Origin: JALHMQ01 sp037441125 | Lineage (GTDB): Bacteria; Pseudomonadota; Gammaproteobacteria; Burkholderiales; Burkholderiaceae_F | Reading direction: 5' to 3' | DNA length: 64,000 nucleotides | NCBI GenBank assembly: GCA_037441125.1 | Contig: JBBIST010000005.1 | Coordinates: forward strand, 1-64,000 | Shown here: in pieces, positions 56,549-64,000 of the stretch | Position numbering within the stretch: position 1 is the first letter of the stretch | How the letters are laid out: every line of letters begins with the position of its first letter | Made by a program: the position numbers and the translations under genes | The notes under the pieces: generated by a model | Database searches by the model: none | Told to the model about the DNA's origin: nothing | What the model saw: only the letters and a program-made list of their open reading frames with translations

Positions 56549-58776
56549 CCGGTCTCGCTGTGTTCGCCGATGCGCGCGGCGATCCGCTCGCGCCGGCGCA
56601 GTCGCGCCGCGTCGAGCAGCATGCGACCGGCCCAGCGATAGACGTTGAACTCGCGCACGAGCTGGCGCAGGCTCGCCATGCGCTCGCGCTGCTCGGCCGC
56701 CGGCATCGCCAGCGCCCGATGCAGCGCCTCGGCGACCTGCTCGATGTGATAGGGATTGACGATCAGCGCCTCGTGCAGTTCGCCCGAGGCACCGGCGAAC
56801 TGGCTCAAAATCAGCGTGCCGCGTTCGTCGTCGCGCGCGGCGATGAACTCCTTGGCGACCAGGTTCATGCCGTCGTGCAGGCTCGTGACCAGGCAGACGT
56901 CGCAGGCGCGGTAGTGCGCGCGCACCGATGCCGCATCGTGATGTTCGACCAGCAGCTTGATCGGCTGCCAGGTGCGGTCGCCGAAGCGGGCGTTGATCTG
57001 CGCCGCTGTGGCGCGCACCTGCGCCTCGAAGCGCTGGTATTCGTCGAGCGAGGAGCGTGACGGCGCGGCGATCTGCACGAAGGTGAAGCGGCCGAGCCAC
57101 TTGGGATGCAGTTCGAACAGCCGCTCGACCGCGCGCAACCGCTCGATGATGCCCTTGGTGTAGTCGAGCCGATCGACGCCGAGGCCGACGAGTTGCTCGT
57201 CGTCGATGCCGAATTCGCGCCTGATGCGCGCGCGCGCGGCGGCCGCCGGTTCGTCGTCCTCCGCCTCCGGCCAGGCGATCGAGATCGGATAGCTTTCGAC
57301 CTGCGTCAAGTGTCCGCCGAAGGACACGGTCGACCTCTCGTACTCGATACGCGTCTCGAGAAAGCGATCGACCGTCTGCAGGAAGTTGTTGCAGTGGTAG
57401 CGCGTGTGGAAGCCCAGGATCGTGCTGCCGAGCAGGCCGTCGAGGATCTCGCCGCGCCACGGGCAGATGCCGAACGACTCCGGGTTCGGCCAGGGGATGT
57501 GCCAGAAGGTGATGATCGTTGCCCGCGGCAGCCGCTCGCGCACCAGGCGCGGCAGCAGCGCGAAGTGGTAGTCCTGGACCAGAACCACCGGATCGTCGGT
57601 GTGCGCCTCGGCGACCACGGCGTCAGCGAAGCGCTGGTTGACCGCGCGGTACTGGTCCCAGTCTTCGTTACGGAACACCGGTCGCACGTGTGCGATGTGG
57701 CACAGCGGCCACAGGCCCTCGTTGGCGAAGCCGTAGTAGTAACCCTTCTCCTCGGCCTTCGTGAGCCAGATCCGGCGCAGCGTGTACGAAGGCTCCGACG
57801 GCGGCACGCGCACGCGGCCGGCCGAGTCGGCTGTTTCGCGATCGGCCGAACCGCCGCCGTGCGCGATCCACGTGCCCGAGCAGGCGCGCATCACCGGCTC
57901 GACCGCGGTCACCAGCCCGCTCGCCGGCCGCTGCACCTGTACGCCCTGCGCCGAACGCACGTGGATGTAGGGCTCGCGGTTGGACACGAGGATCACCTCG
58001 TCGCCGGAGAACTGGTCCTTCAGCAGCCGGCGCAGCGCCTCGGGCGTCCATTGCAGGGTCGTCGCGTCCTGCTCGCGCCGCTCGTTGTGCATCTCGCGCA
58101 GCAGCGCACGCAGGTCGCCGACCAGCGGCTGCAGTTCGGGGCGCGGCGGTGAAAAAGGGCGGATCACGCCTTCGCCGCGCAACATCGCGCGCACGCCGGC
58201 AACCCAGCCGCGCCAGCTCAGGTGCGCCACTGCGACCGTGATCAGCGCCACTGCGAGCCCAAGCGCGGTGAACAGCCAAAGGAAGTACTTGCGCGTGTCC
58301 TCGCTGCGCCGCTGCGCGAAGCTCATGTCGTGCAGCATCACCAGTGAAGCGACGCGTTCGCCCTCGCGCTGCAGGTCGGCGACCGAGACGTGCAGTGGCC
58401 CGCGCGGCAGTTCGAGCACGAAGCCGGTGCCCGGGTTCGCGCGCTCGCGCACGCCGCAGTCGACCGCCGCCGGAAAGCTGCGCGTTCTGCGCACGAGCCG
58501 GTGGTCAGCGTCGCACAGGCCGAGCGCGAACAGTCGCTCGTCGGCGGCGGCGCGCTCCAGCAAGGCGTCGATGCGCGCGTACGACTTCGTCGCGGTCAGC
58601 TCGACGATACGTTCGTCGAGCGTGCGCGCAATCAGAGCCGAGCGGATGTCGAGGTCGCGCACGAACCAGCGCAACGTCAGCGAGTCGATCAGCGGTATCG
58701 ACACGTAGGCGAGCGCGAACAACGCGGCGAACAGCGGCAGCAGAAAGCGAAGGGAAAGGCGTAACGTTCGAAACAT
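56545..58776 (-). CDS. otsA: Membrane-anchored trehalose-6-phosphate synthase
   Basis: A 743-residue protein that is about 270 residues longer than E. coli OtsA. Residues 255-743 are the GT20 synthase making trehalose 6-phosphate from UDP-glucose and glucose 6-phosphate: VILVSNREPYIH, VQDYHFALLPRLVR, TFWHIPWPNPESFGICPW, GVDRLDYTKGIIERL and SLHDGMNLVAKEF. Residues 1-255 are a sensor-like module: a helix at about 10-32, a predicted periplasmic domain of about 130 residues with a Cys pair, a second helix at about 163-186, and a HAMP-like cytoplasmic stretch (GWVAGVRAMLRGEGVIRPF). The start is ATG 58776. Control of synthase activity by an external signal is inferred. Confidence 0.93.
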   Translation of the reverse strand: MFRTLRLSLRFLLPLFAALFALAYVSIPLIDSLTLRWFVRDLDIRSALIARTLDERIVELTATKSYARIDALLERAAADERLFALGLCDADHRLVRRTRSFPAAVDCGVRERANPGTGFVLELPRGPLHVSVADLQREGERVASLVMLHDMSFAQRRSEDTRKYFLWLFTALGLAVALITVAVAHLSWRGWVAGVRAMLRGEGVIRPFSPPRPELQPLVGDLRALLREMHNERREQDATTLQWTPEALRRLLKDQFSGDEVILVSNREPYIHVRSAQGVQVQRPASGLVTAVEPVMRACSGTWIAHGGGSADRETADSAGRVRVPPSEPSYTLRRIWLTKAEEKGYYYGFANEGLWPLCHIAHVRPVFRNEDWDQYRAVNQRFADAVVAEAHTDDPVVLVQDYHFALLPRLVRERLPRATIITFWHIPWPNPESFGICPWRGEILDGLLGSTILGFHTRYHCNNFLQTVDRFLETRIEYERSTVSFGGHLTQVESYPISIAWPEAEDDEPAAAARARIRREFGIDDEQLVGLGVDRLDYTKGIIERLRAVERLFELHPKWLGRFTFVQIAAPSRSSLDEYQRFEAQVRATAAQINARFGDRTWQPIKLLVEHHDAASVRAHYRACDVCLVTSLHDGMNLVAKEFIAARDDERGTLILSQFAGASGELHEALIVNPYHIEQVAEALHRALAMPAAEQRERMASLRQLVREFNVYRWAGRMLLDAARLRRRERIAARIGEHSETG

Positions 58777-59081
58777 CGGATTCCGGTCGGTTGCCGGGGA
58801 CGCACGCCGGCGTTCGCCGGCGTTTTCGGACCCACGCTGCGTACGCCGGTGCGGGTCCGCGGATGAGAACGGCCGATGGGAGAAGCACCGGCCGACCCGG
58901 CGCAGAGTCAGGACCGGGCCGAGAAATTGTAGCCGCATCGGCACGGCGAAGCGTGCGCGCTCGCGCTTCGTTCACCCGCCGGCAGGCGCTTGCACGCAGG
59001 CAGCCGCAACGGTGCCTCGAGATCGATCGCGAAAGCTCGGTTGCCGCTGCGGGCGGCGCGCGGCCTCGAGGTCGCGCAGCT
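58777..59081. other. Intergenic region upstream of otsA (305 bp)
   Basis: This spacer holds the otsA leader and the end of the ETF-QO transcript, both on the minus strand. On the minus strand TACAAT (58931-58926) could be the otsA -10 element, giving a leader of about 140 bases; no matching -35 is seen. Two hairpins fall inside that leader (58804-58823 and 58827-58859). No open frame looks coding. Confidence 0.4.
58804..58826. promoter_or_regulatory. GC-rich hairpin in the otsA leader
   Basis: ACGCCGGC (58804-58811) and GCCGGCGT (58816-58823) form a perfect 8-bp stem with the loop GTTC. The plus strand continues in TTTT, but no plus-strand gene ends nearby. On the minus strand it lies in the untranslated leader of otsA, 28-47 bases before the start, where it could affect translation. 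Confidence 0.4.
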
Positions 59082-60740
59082 CTACATGTTGACGTAGTTC
59101 GGCCCGCCGCCGCCCTCGGGCACCACCCAGACGATGTTCTGCGTCGGATCCTTGATGTCGCAGGTCTTGCAGTGCACGCAGTTCTGGAAATTGATCCGTA
59201 GCCGGTCCTCGCCGTCGACCCGCTCGAACTCGTAGACGCCGGCCGGGCAGTAGCGTGACTCGGGGCCGGCGTACCTGGCGAGGTTGGTGGCCACCGGCAC
59301 CGCGGCATCCTTCAACGTCAGGTGCGCGGGCTGATTTTCCTCGTGGTTGGTGTTCGACAGGTACACCGACGAGAGCTTGTCGAAGGTGAGCCTGCCGTCG
59401 GGCTTCGGATACTCGAGCGGCGTGCACTCGGCCGCGGGCTTGAGCTTCTCGTGGTCGGCCTGCCTGCGGTGCAGCGTCCACGGCGCCTTGCCGCGGAACA
59501 CGAGCTGGTCGATGCCGAACAGAATCGCGCCGGTCTTCAGTCCTTTGTCGAGATAAGGCTTGAAGTTGCGCGCGCGGTGCAGTTCGTCGTGCAGCCAGCT
59601 CGATTCGAACGCCGCCGGGTAGGCGGCCAGTTCGTCGCCGCTGCGGCCGGCGGCCACGGCGTCGAAGGCGGCGTCGGCGGCGAGCATGCCGCTCTTGATC
59701 GCCGCGTGCGAGCCCTTGATGCGCGGCGCGTTCAGGAAGCCGGCGTCGCAACCGATCAGCGCCCCGCCGGGGAAAACGAGCTTGGGCAGGCTCTGCAGGC
59801 CGCTGGCGTTGATCGCGCGCGCGCCGTAGGCGACGCGCTTGGCGCCTTCAAGGTAGGCGCGGATCGTCGGATGGGTCTTGTAGCGCTGGAACTCCTGGAA
59901 CGGCTCGAGGTACGGGTTGCTGTAGCCGAGCCCCACGACCAGCCCGATCGACACCTGGTAGTTCTCGAAGTGATACATGAAGCCGCCGCCGTAGGTGGCG
60001 TGGTCGAGCGGCCAGCCGGCGCTGTGCAATACCAGCCCGGGCACGTGCTTGGTCGGGTCGATCTCCCACACTTCCTTGAGGCCGATGCCCCAGGTCTGCG
60101 GGTCGCGCCCCTGGTCGAGGTTGAACTTGGCGATGACCTGCTTGCCCAGGTGGCCGCGCGCGCCTTCGGCGAACAGCGTGTACTTGCCGAGCAGCTCGAC
60201 GCCGAGCTGGAAGTTGGCGGTCGGCTGGCCGTCGCGGCCGATCCCCATGTGGCCGGTGGCGACACCGCGCACTGCGCCGGCCTCGTCGTACAGTACTTCG
60301 GCGGCGGCAAAGCCCGGGAAGATCTCGACGCCGAGCGCTTCGGCCTGCTGGCCGAGCCAGCGCACGACGTTGCCCAGGCTGACGATGTAGTAGCCGTCGT
60401 TGAGGAAACAGTTGGGCAGCAGCCAGTGCGGGTTGTAATAGGCCTTGCGCTCGGTGAAGATGTAAAAGCGGTCCTCGCTGACCGGCGTGTTCAACGGCGC
60501 GCCGCGCGGCTTCCAGTCGGGGATCAGTTCGCCGAGCGCGATCGGATCCATCACCGCGCCCGACAGGATGTGGGCGCCGACTTCCGAGCCCTTTTCGAGC
60601 ACGCAGACGCTGACCTCGCGGTCTTGCTCGGCGGCGCGCTGCTTGATGCGGATCGCCGCAGCCAGGCCGGCGGGGCCGCCGCCGACGACGACGACGTCGT
60701 AGTGCATCGCTTCGCGCTCGATGGCCTGGGACTCGGTCAT
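59082..60740 (-). CDS. Electron transfer flavoprotein-ubiquinone oxidoreductase
   Basis: A 552-residue membrane-associated flavoprotein that passes electrons from ETF, reduced by acyl-CoA dehydrogenases, to ubiquinone. The FAD motif YDVVVVGGGPAGLAAAIRIK begins at about residue 13. The ubiquinone-site region includes GLKEVWEID and GGGFMYHFENYQVSIGLVVG. The C-terminal 4Fe-4S ligands are in RYCPAGVYE and CVHCKTCDIKDPTQNI. ATG 60740 has a GGAG before it; the frame is open to 60800 but adds an unlikely extension. It lies divergent from the SDR gene; the thioesterase and CoA-transferase genes beyond share the acyl-CoA theme. Confidence 0.96.
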   Translation of the reverse strand: MTESQAIEREAMHYDVVVVGGGPAGLAAAIRIKQRAAEQDREVSVCVLEKGSEVGAHILSGAVMDPIALGELIPDWKPRGAPLNTPVSEDRFYIFTERKAYYNPHWLLPNCFLNDGYYIVSLGNVVRWLGQQAEALGVEIFPGFAAAEVLYDEAGAVRGVATGHMGIGRDGQPTANFQLGVELLGKYTLFAEGARGHLGKQVIAKFNLDQGRDPQTWGIGLKEVWEIDPTKHVPGLVLHSAGWPLDHATYGGGFMYHFENYQVSIGLVVGLGYSNPYLEPFQEFQRYKTHPTIRAYLEGAKRVAYGARAINASGLQSLPKLVFPGGALIGCDAGFLNAPRIKGSHAAIKSGMLAADAAFDAVAAGRSGDELAAYPAAFESSWLHDELHRARNFKPYLDKGLKTGAILFGIDQLVFRGKAPWTLHRRQADHEKLKPAAECTPLEYPKPDGRLTFDKLSSVYLSNTNHEENQPAHLTLKDAAVPVATNLARYAGPESRYCPAGVYEFERVDGEDRLRINFQNCVHCKTCDIKDPTQNIVWVVPEGGGGPNYVNM

Positions 60741-60879
60741 TGATGATCTCCGTGCCGCGAGGGTCGCGGCGGCAGGCGGCGGACTGGTCGCCCGCTGCAC
60801 CCGGGTCGCGCATTGCGCCCTGCCGAAGCGCTGTCAATTCTATGTGCGATGATCGTTTCGCCTCTGGAGGAAACACTCG

Positions 60880-61650
60880 ATGCGGACCAATCTCAAGGAG
60901 AAAATCGCGCTCGTGACCGGCGCTTCGAGCGGACTGGGCGCCCAGTTCGCGCGCGTGCTCGCGGCCAACGGCGCGCTCACGGTGTTGGCGGCGCGGCGCG
61001 TCGAGCGCCTGAAGGAACTGCGGGCGCAGATCGAATCGCGCGGCGGTGCCGCCGACGTGGTGCCGCTCGACGTCACCGATCCGGCGTCGATCGAGGCTGC
61101 GGTGGCCAAGATCGAGCAGGAAAACGGCCCGATCGACATCCTGGTCAACAACGCCGGCGTCTCGGCGGTCGCGCGCCTGACCGAGGTGAGCCCGGTCGAC
61201 TTCGACTACCTGTTCGCCACCAACGTCAAAGGCGCGTTCTTCGTCGCCCAGGCGGTGGCCCGGCGCATGATCGGCCGCGCCAAGGAGCAGCAGGACTTTC
61301 GCGGCCGGATCGTCAACATCGCCTCGGTGGCCGCGTTCAAGCCGCTGTCGCAGATCGGCGTGTACTGCATGACCAAGGCCGCGGTGGTGCAGATGACGCG
61401 CGCGCAGGCGCTCGAGTGGGGTCGCTACGGCATCAACGTCAGCGCCATTTGCCCCGGCTACATCCGCACCGAGATCAACGCCGAGCACTGGCAGACCGAC
61501 GCCGGTCGCAAGCTGCTGCAGGCGCTGCCGCGCAAGCGCGTCGGCGAACCGGGCGACCTCGATCCGGTGCTGCTGATGCTGGTCGCCGACGAGTCGCAGT
61601 TCGTCAACGGCGCGATCGTCGCCGCCGACGACGGGTTGAGCGTGACGTGA
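60880..61650 (+). CDS. Short-chain dehydrogenase/reductase
   Basis: A 256-residue cytosolic NAD(P)-dependent oxidoreductase of the classical SDR type. The cofactor loop TGASSGLG starts at about residue 14, NNAG at about 89, and the catalytic Ser-Tyr-Lys set is in NIASVAAFKPLSQIGVYCMTK. The Arg-Arg after the second strand (LAARRVERL) suggests NADP preference. The ATG at 60880 follows CTGGAGG. The substrate is unknown; a 3-hydroxyacyl or similar role is plausible from neighbours. The 229-base stretch after it contains a GGATTCG array and the thioesterase start. Confidence 0.92.
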   Translation: MRTNLKEKIALVTGASSGLGAQFARVLAANGALTVLAARRVERLKELRAQIESRGGAADVVPLDVTDPASIEAAVAKIEQENGPIDILVNNAGVSAVARLTEVSPVDFDYLFATNVKGAFFVAQAVARRMIGRAKEQQDFRGRIVNIASVAAFKPLSQIGVYCMTKAAVVQMTRAQALEWGRYGINVSAICPGYIRTEINAEHWQTDAGRKLLQALPRKRVGEPGDLDPVLLMLVADESQFVNGAIVAADDGLSVT

Positions 61651-61653
61651 GGG

Positions 61654-61697
61654 GGATTCGGGAATGAGGATTCGGGATTCGGGATTCGGGATTCGGG
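61654..61697. repeat. GGATTCG heptamer tandem array
   Basis: Four exact GGATTCG units run head to tail from 61668 to 61695, preceded by a diverged copy (61654-61661) and followed by GG. The array starts four bases after the SDR stop codon. Similar GGGATTCGGGATTC arrays occur between genes in other high-GC proteobacteria. Confidence 0.8.
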
Positions 61698-61794
61698 AAA
61701 GAGCAAGGGCAGGGCGCTCGAGGGCATGCGGCCTCGAGGCTGTTGCCGGCATGAGGCGCCACGCGCCATGGCGTCCGGGGAGACCTGATAGACC

Positions 61795-62187
61795 ATGAAG
61801 GAGTTCGTGTGCAGCATCCCGCTGCGCTGGGGCGACATGGACGCCATGGCGCACTTGAACAACGTCATGTACTTCCGCCTGATGGAGGAAGCGCGCATCC
61901 AGTGGTTCGCGCAGTTCGGCTTTCCCACGCTGCCGGTCGGCGAGGCGCCGATCCTTGCCCACGCCGCCTGCGACTTCGTCAAGGCGATGACCTACCCGGG
62001 CACGGCGCTCGTGCGCCAGATCGTCACCCGCGTCGGCCGCTCGAGCGTCGAGATGTCGTTGTCGATCGAGCGCGACGACGAACCGGGCGTGGTCTACGCC
62101 ACCGGCCGCACGGTGATCGTCTGGTACGACTACGCGGCGGGCAAGTCGACTCCCTGGCCCGAGGCGGTGCGCGCGGCGATCTCCTAG
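61795..62187 (+). CDS. Hotdog-fold acyl-CoA thioesterase (YbgC/FadM type)
   Basis: A 130-residue single-hotdog enzyme expected to hydrolyse acyl-CoA thioesters. The active-site region RWGDMDAMAHLNNVMYFRLM carries the catalytic Asp. FGFP and VGRSSVEMSLSI are as in the 4-hydroxybenzoyl-CoA thioesterase family. No good ribosome site precedes ATG 61795. The TAG stop is also the start of a TAGAAT candidate -10 element for scoA. Substrate chain length cannot be told. Confidence 0.9.
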   Translation: MKEFVCSIPLRWGDMDAMAHLNNVMYFRLMEEARIQWFAQFGFPTLPVGEAPILAHAACDFVKAMTYPGTALVRQIVTRVGRSSVEMSLSIERDDEPGVVYATGRTVIVWYDYAAGKSTPWPEAVRAAIS

Positions 62188-62190
62188 AAT
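62185..62190 (+). promoter_or_regulatory. Candidate -10 element TAGAAT for scoAB
   Basis: TAGAAT lies 31 bases before the scoA ATG and overlaps the TAG stop of the thioesterase gene. It is followed by CCGTCCCGG. No strong -35 is seen at normal spacing. A GGAGAG ribosome site precedes the ATG. Confidence 0.4.
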
Positions 62191-62221
62191 CCGTCCCGGA
62201 CCACCGGGCGGAGAGAACCCC

Positions 62222-62920
62222 ATGAACAAGCTGTATCCATCGGCGGCGGCGGCGCTCGCCGACGTCGCGCGCGACGGCCAGACGGTCGCCGTCGGCGGCT
62301 TCGGACTGTGCGGCATTCCCGAGGCGCTGATCGCGGCGCTGCGCGACAGCGGGGTGAAGAACCTGACCTGCGTGTCGAACAACGCCGGCGTCGACGGCTT
62401 CGGCCTCGGCCAGTTGCTGGCGACGCGCCAGGTGCGCAAGATGATTTCCTCCTACGTCGGCGAGAACAAGGAGTTCGAGCGCCAGTACCTGGCGGGCGAA
62501 CTCGAACTCGAGTTCACGCCGCAGGGCACGCTCGCCGAGCGCATGCGCGCCGGCGGTGCCGGCATCCCGGCCTTCTTCACCAAGACCGGCGTCGGCACGG
62601 TGGTGGCCGAAGGCAAGGAACTGCGCGAGTTCGACGGCGCCCGGTACGTGATGGAGCGCGGCATCCGCGCCGACCTGTCGCTGGTCAAGGCCTGGAAGGC
62701 GGACCGCCAGGGCAACCTCGTCTACCGCAAGACCGCACGCAACTTCAATCCGGTGGTGGCGATGTGCGGCAAGGTCACGGTGGTCGAGGTCGAGGAACTG
62801 GTCGAAAACGGCCAGCTCGATCCCGATCACGTGCACACGCCCGGCATCTTCGTGCAGCGGATCGTCGTCAATCCGCATCCGGAGAAGCGGATCGAGCAAC
62901 GCACGGTGAGAAAGGTCTAG
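62222..62920 (+). CDS. scoA: 3-oxoacid CoA-transferase subunit A
   Basis: The 232-residue alpha subunit of succinyl-CoA:3-ketoacid CoA-transferase, which moves CoA from succinyl-CoA to acetoacetate or related acids. The subunit-A signature is VAVGGFGLCGIPEALIAAL near the N terminus, followed by TCVSNNAGVDGFGLG and the conserved SSYVGENKEFERQYLAGELE region. ATG 62222 follows GGAGAG. The partner subunit gene lies 197 bases downstream, an unusually long gap filled by a repeat array. Acetoacetate as substrate is the family norm and not proven here. Confidence 0.95.
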   Translation: MNKLYPSAAAALADVARDGQTVAVGGFGLCGIPEALIAALRDSGVKNLTCVSNNAGVDGFGLGQLLATRQVRKMISSYVGENKEFERQYLAGELELEFTPQGTLAERMRAGGAGIPAFFTKTGVGTVVAEGKELREFDGARYVMERGIRADLSLVKAWKADRQGNLVYRKTARNFNPVVAMCGKVTVVEVEELVENGQLDPDHVHTPGIFVQRIVVNPHPEKRIEQRTVRKV

Positions 62921-62928
62921 CGTCCAGG

Positions 62929-62971
62929 GTCGAGCGTCCAGCGTGGACCGCAGTCACGCTGGACGCTCGAC
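62929..62971 (+). repeat. 17-bp stem hairpin between scoA and scoB
   Basis: Arms 62929-62945 and 62955-62971 are perfect reverse complements (GTCGAGCGTCCAGCGTG and its complement) around a 9-base loop. The hairpin starts 9 bases after the scoA stop, and its right arm merges into the heptamer array. It has no T-tract but could cause pausing or protect the upstream mRNA. Confidence 0.75.
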
Positions 62972-63094
62972 GCTCGACGCAAAACGCTCGACGCTAGACG
63001 CAAGACGCTAGACGCAAGACGCTAGACGCAAGACGCTAGACGCAAGACGCTAGACGCTAGACGCTAGACGCTAGGCGCTCGACGCAAGACGCTC
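62962..63094. repeat. 19-unit heptanucleotide tandem array
   Basis: Nineteen consecutive 7-base units (133 bases) with the form GACGCTA, GACGCAA or GACGCTC, plus the single variants AACGCTC and GGCGCTC. In the middle GACGCTA and GACGCAA alternate as a 14-base unit from 62990 to 63045, then four GACGCTA follow. The array ends 23 bases before the scoB ATG. Confidence 0.92.
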
Positions 63095-63117
63095 GACCTC
63101 CTCGATGGAGAACCACA

Positions 63118-63765
63118 ATGGCATGGACCCGTGAAGAGATGGCGGCGCGCGCCGCCGGTGAACTGCGCGACGGCTTCTACGTGAACCTCGGCATCGGCCT
63201 GCCGACGCTGGTCGCAAACTACATCCCGGCCGGCATGGACGTGATGCTGCAGTCGGAAAACGGCCTGATGGGCATCGGTCCTTTCCCGCTCGAAAGCGAG
63301 ATCGATGCCGACCTGATCAACGCCGGCAAGCAACTGGTCACGGCGCTGCCGGGATCGAGCTTCTTCTCGAGCGCCGACTCGTTCGCGATGATCCGCGGCG
63401 GCCACATCGATCTGGCGATCTTGGGCGCGATGCAGGTGAGCGAGCGCGGCGATCTCGCCAACTGGATGATCCCGGGCAAGCTGGTCAAGGGCATGGGCGG
63501 CGCGATGGATCTGGTGGCCGGGGTGGCTCGCGTCGTGGTGCTGATGGAGCACTGCGCGAAAAGCGGCGAGCACAAGATCCTGCAGCGCTGCACGCTGCCG
63601 CTGACCGGTGTCGGTGTGGTCAACCGGATCGTCACCGATCTGGGCGTGTTCGACGTCACCGCCGACGGCCTGAAGGCGCAGGAACTGGCGCCCGGCGTCA
63701 CGCACGAGGAAGTGCGCCTGAAGACCGGCTGCCACGTGCACCTGTCGCATCTGGTCGCCGCCTGA
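63118..63765 (+). CDS. scoB: 3-oxoacid CoA-transferase subunit B
   Basis: The 215-residue beta subunit of the CoA-transferase. The catalytic glutamate, which forms the enzyme-CoA thioester, is in QSENGLMGIGP at about residue 45. Other family segments are GFYVNLGIGLPTLVANYIP, ALPGSSFFSSADSFAMIRGG and HCAKSGEHKILQRCTLPLTG. Length is standard. ATG 63118 follows GATGGAG. It pairs with scoA upstream; the intervening array may affect the balance of the two subunits. Confidence 0.95.
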   Translation: MAWTREEMAARAAGELRDGFYVNLGIGLPTLVANYIPAGMDVMLQSENGLMGIGPFPLESEIDADLINAGKQLVTALPGSSFFSSADSFAMIRGGHIDLAILGAMQVSERGDLANWMIPGKLVKGMGGAMDLVAGVARVVVLMEHCAKSGEHKILQRCTLPLTGVGVVNRIVTDLGVFDVTADGLKAQELAPGVTHEEVRLKTGCHVHLSHLVAA

Positions 63766-63814
63766 AGGCGAGCGCGCCGATCGATCGCTCGAGGCAGCGG
63801 CGCGCTGCGTGGCG

Positions 63815-64000
63815 ATGAGCGGCGATCGCTACTCCCGTCACGAATCCGGCGACTCGAGTTACCCGCATCGGTCGCTCGGCCGCGGCGCGCGCGCGCTGGC
63901 GCTGGCGTCGGCGCTCACCCTGGGCTATGCGCTGGTGCAGGCGGCCGGCGGCGTCTGGACCGGATCGCTGGCGCTGCTCGCCGACTCCGTCCACATGGCG
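63815..64000 (+). CDS. Cation efflux (CDF family) transporter, N-terminal part
   Basis: The first 62 codons of a gene cut by the window edge. After a hydrophilic N terminus with two His residues, residues 30-62 read ALASALTLGYALVQAAGGVW then TGSLALLADSVHMA. This is the first helix and the start of the second helix of CDF transporters, including the Ser-Leu-Ala-Leu-Leu-Ala-Asp-x-x-His-Met motif with the metal-site Asp and His. It likely exports zinc, cobalt or cadmium. The ATG at 63815 has only a weak ribosome site. It lies 49 bases after scoB. Confidence 0.85.
   Translation, partial: MSGDRYSRHESGDSSYPHRSLGRGARALALASALTLGYALVQAAGGVWTGSLALLADSVHMA

Noticed and set aside
58804..58826. Plus-strand intrinsic terminator
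   Set aside because: The stem and TTTT look right, but no plus-strand gene ends within reach; both neighbours are on the minus strand. It is kept only as a leader hairpin.
62962..63094. CRISPR array
   Set aside because: Units are 7 bases with no unique spacers and no cas genes are nearby. It is a simple tandem repeat.

Overview
The window reads as a high-GC betaproteobacterial chromosome, most likely Burkholderiales or a close relative. The evidence is gene order and protein families: pnp, a quinone oxidoreductase, tpiA, secG, tRNA-Leu(GAG) and nuoA-N in one direction is the order I know from Burkholderia-type genomes. GTG starts, ATGA overlaps and TAGAAT-type -10 elements recur. No plasmid, phage, IS element, rRNA or CRISPR array is visible.

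Region 1 (1-18.6 kb) is housekeeping: the 3' end of pnp, tpiA and secG, a tRNA-Leu, all 14 genes of NADH dehydrogenase (complex I) and a NUDIX hydrolase. Region 2 (18.7-25.8 kb) is a signalling cluster. It holds a two-helix membrane protein, a sensor kinase built on a sodium/solute symporter module with a STAC linker, a receiver-only response regulator, a membrane protein joining PAS and a degenerate kinase module to a DEDDh exonuclease, and a CBS-DUF294 nucleotidyltransferase-like protein. Region 3 (25.8-37.6 kb) is accessory. It has a winged-helix/membrane/receiver-like regulator, a LuxR-type regulator, a large Ig-like plus RCC1 lipoprotein, a truncated secreted protein facing a DUF4160 remnant, a BCCT osmolyte transporter, a Gcr-type membrane protein and a VapC toxin remnant.

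Region 4 (37.6-58.8 kb) is an osmoadaptation and alpha-glucan/trehalose island. The plus-strand run is glgX, treZ, a malQ-treY fusion, glgB, glgE and a treS-maltokinase fusion, followed by a small membrane-channel-like protein. The facing minus-strand operon is otsA-otsB-mscS, with OtsA carrying a membrane-anchored sensor-like N terminus. Together these encode a cycle: trehalose made by OtsAB is isomerised to maltose (TreS), phosphorylated (maltokinase), polymerised (GlgE) and branched (GlgB). The resulting alpha-glucan can be debranched (GlgX), rearranged (MalQ) and returned to trehalose by TreY and TreZ. The adjacent osmolyte importer and mechanosensitive channel genes fit an osmotic-stress role.

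Region 5 (59-64 kb) serves acyl-CoA and ketone-body metabolism: ETF-ubiquinone oxidoreductase on the minus strand, then an SDR dehydrogenase, a hotdog thioesterase and the two subunits of a 3-oxoacid CoA-transferase. It ends in the first 62 codons of a cation-efflux (CDF) transporter. A 19-unit heptanucleotide array with a 17-bp hairpin sits between the two transferase genes, and a shorter GGATTCG array follows the SDR gene.
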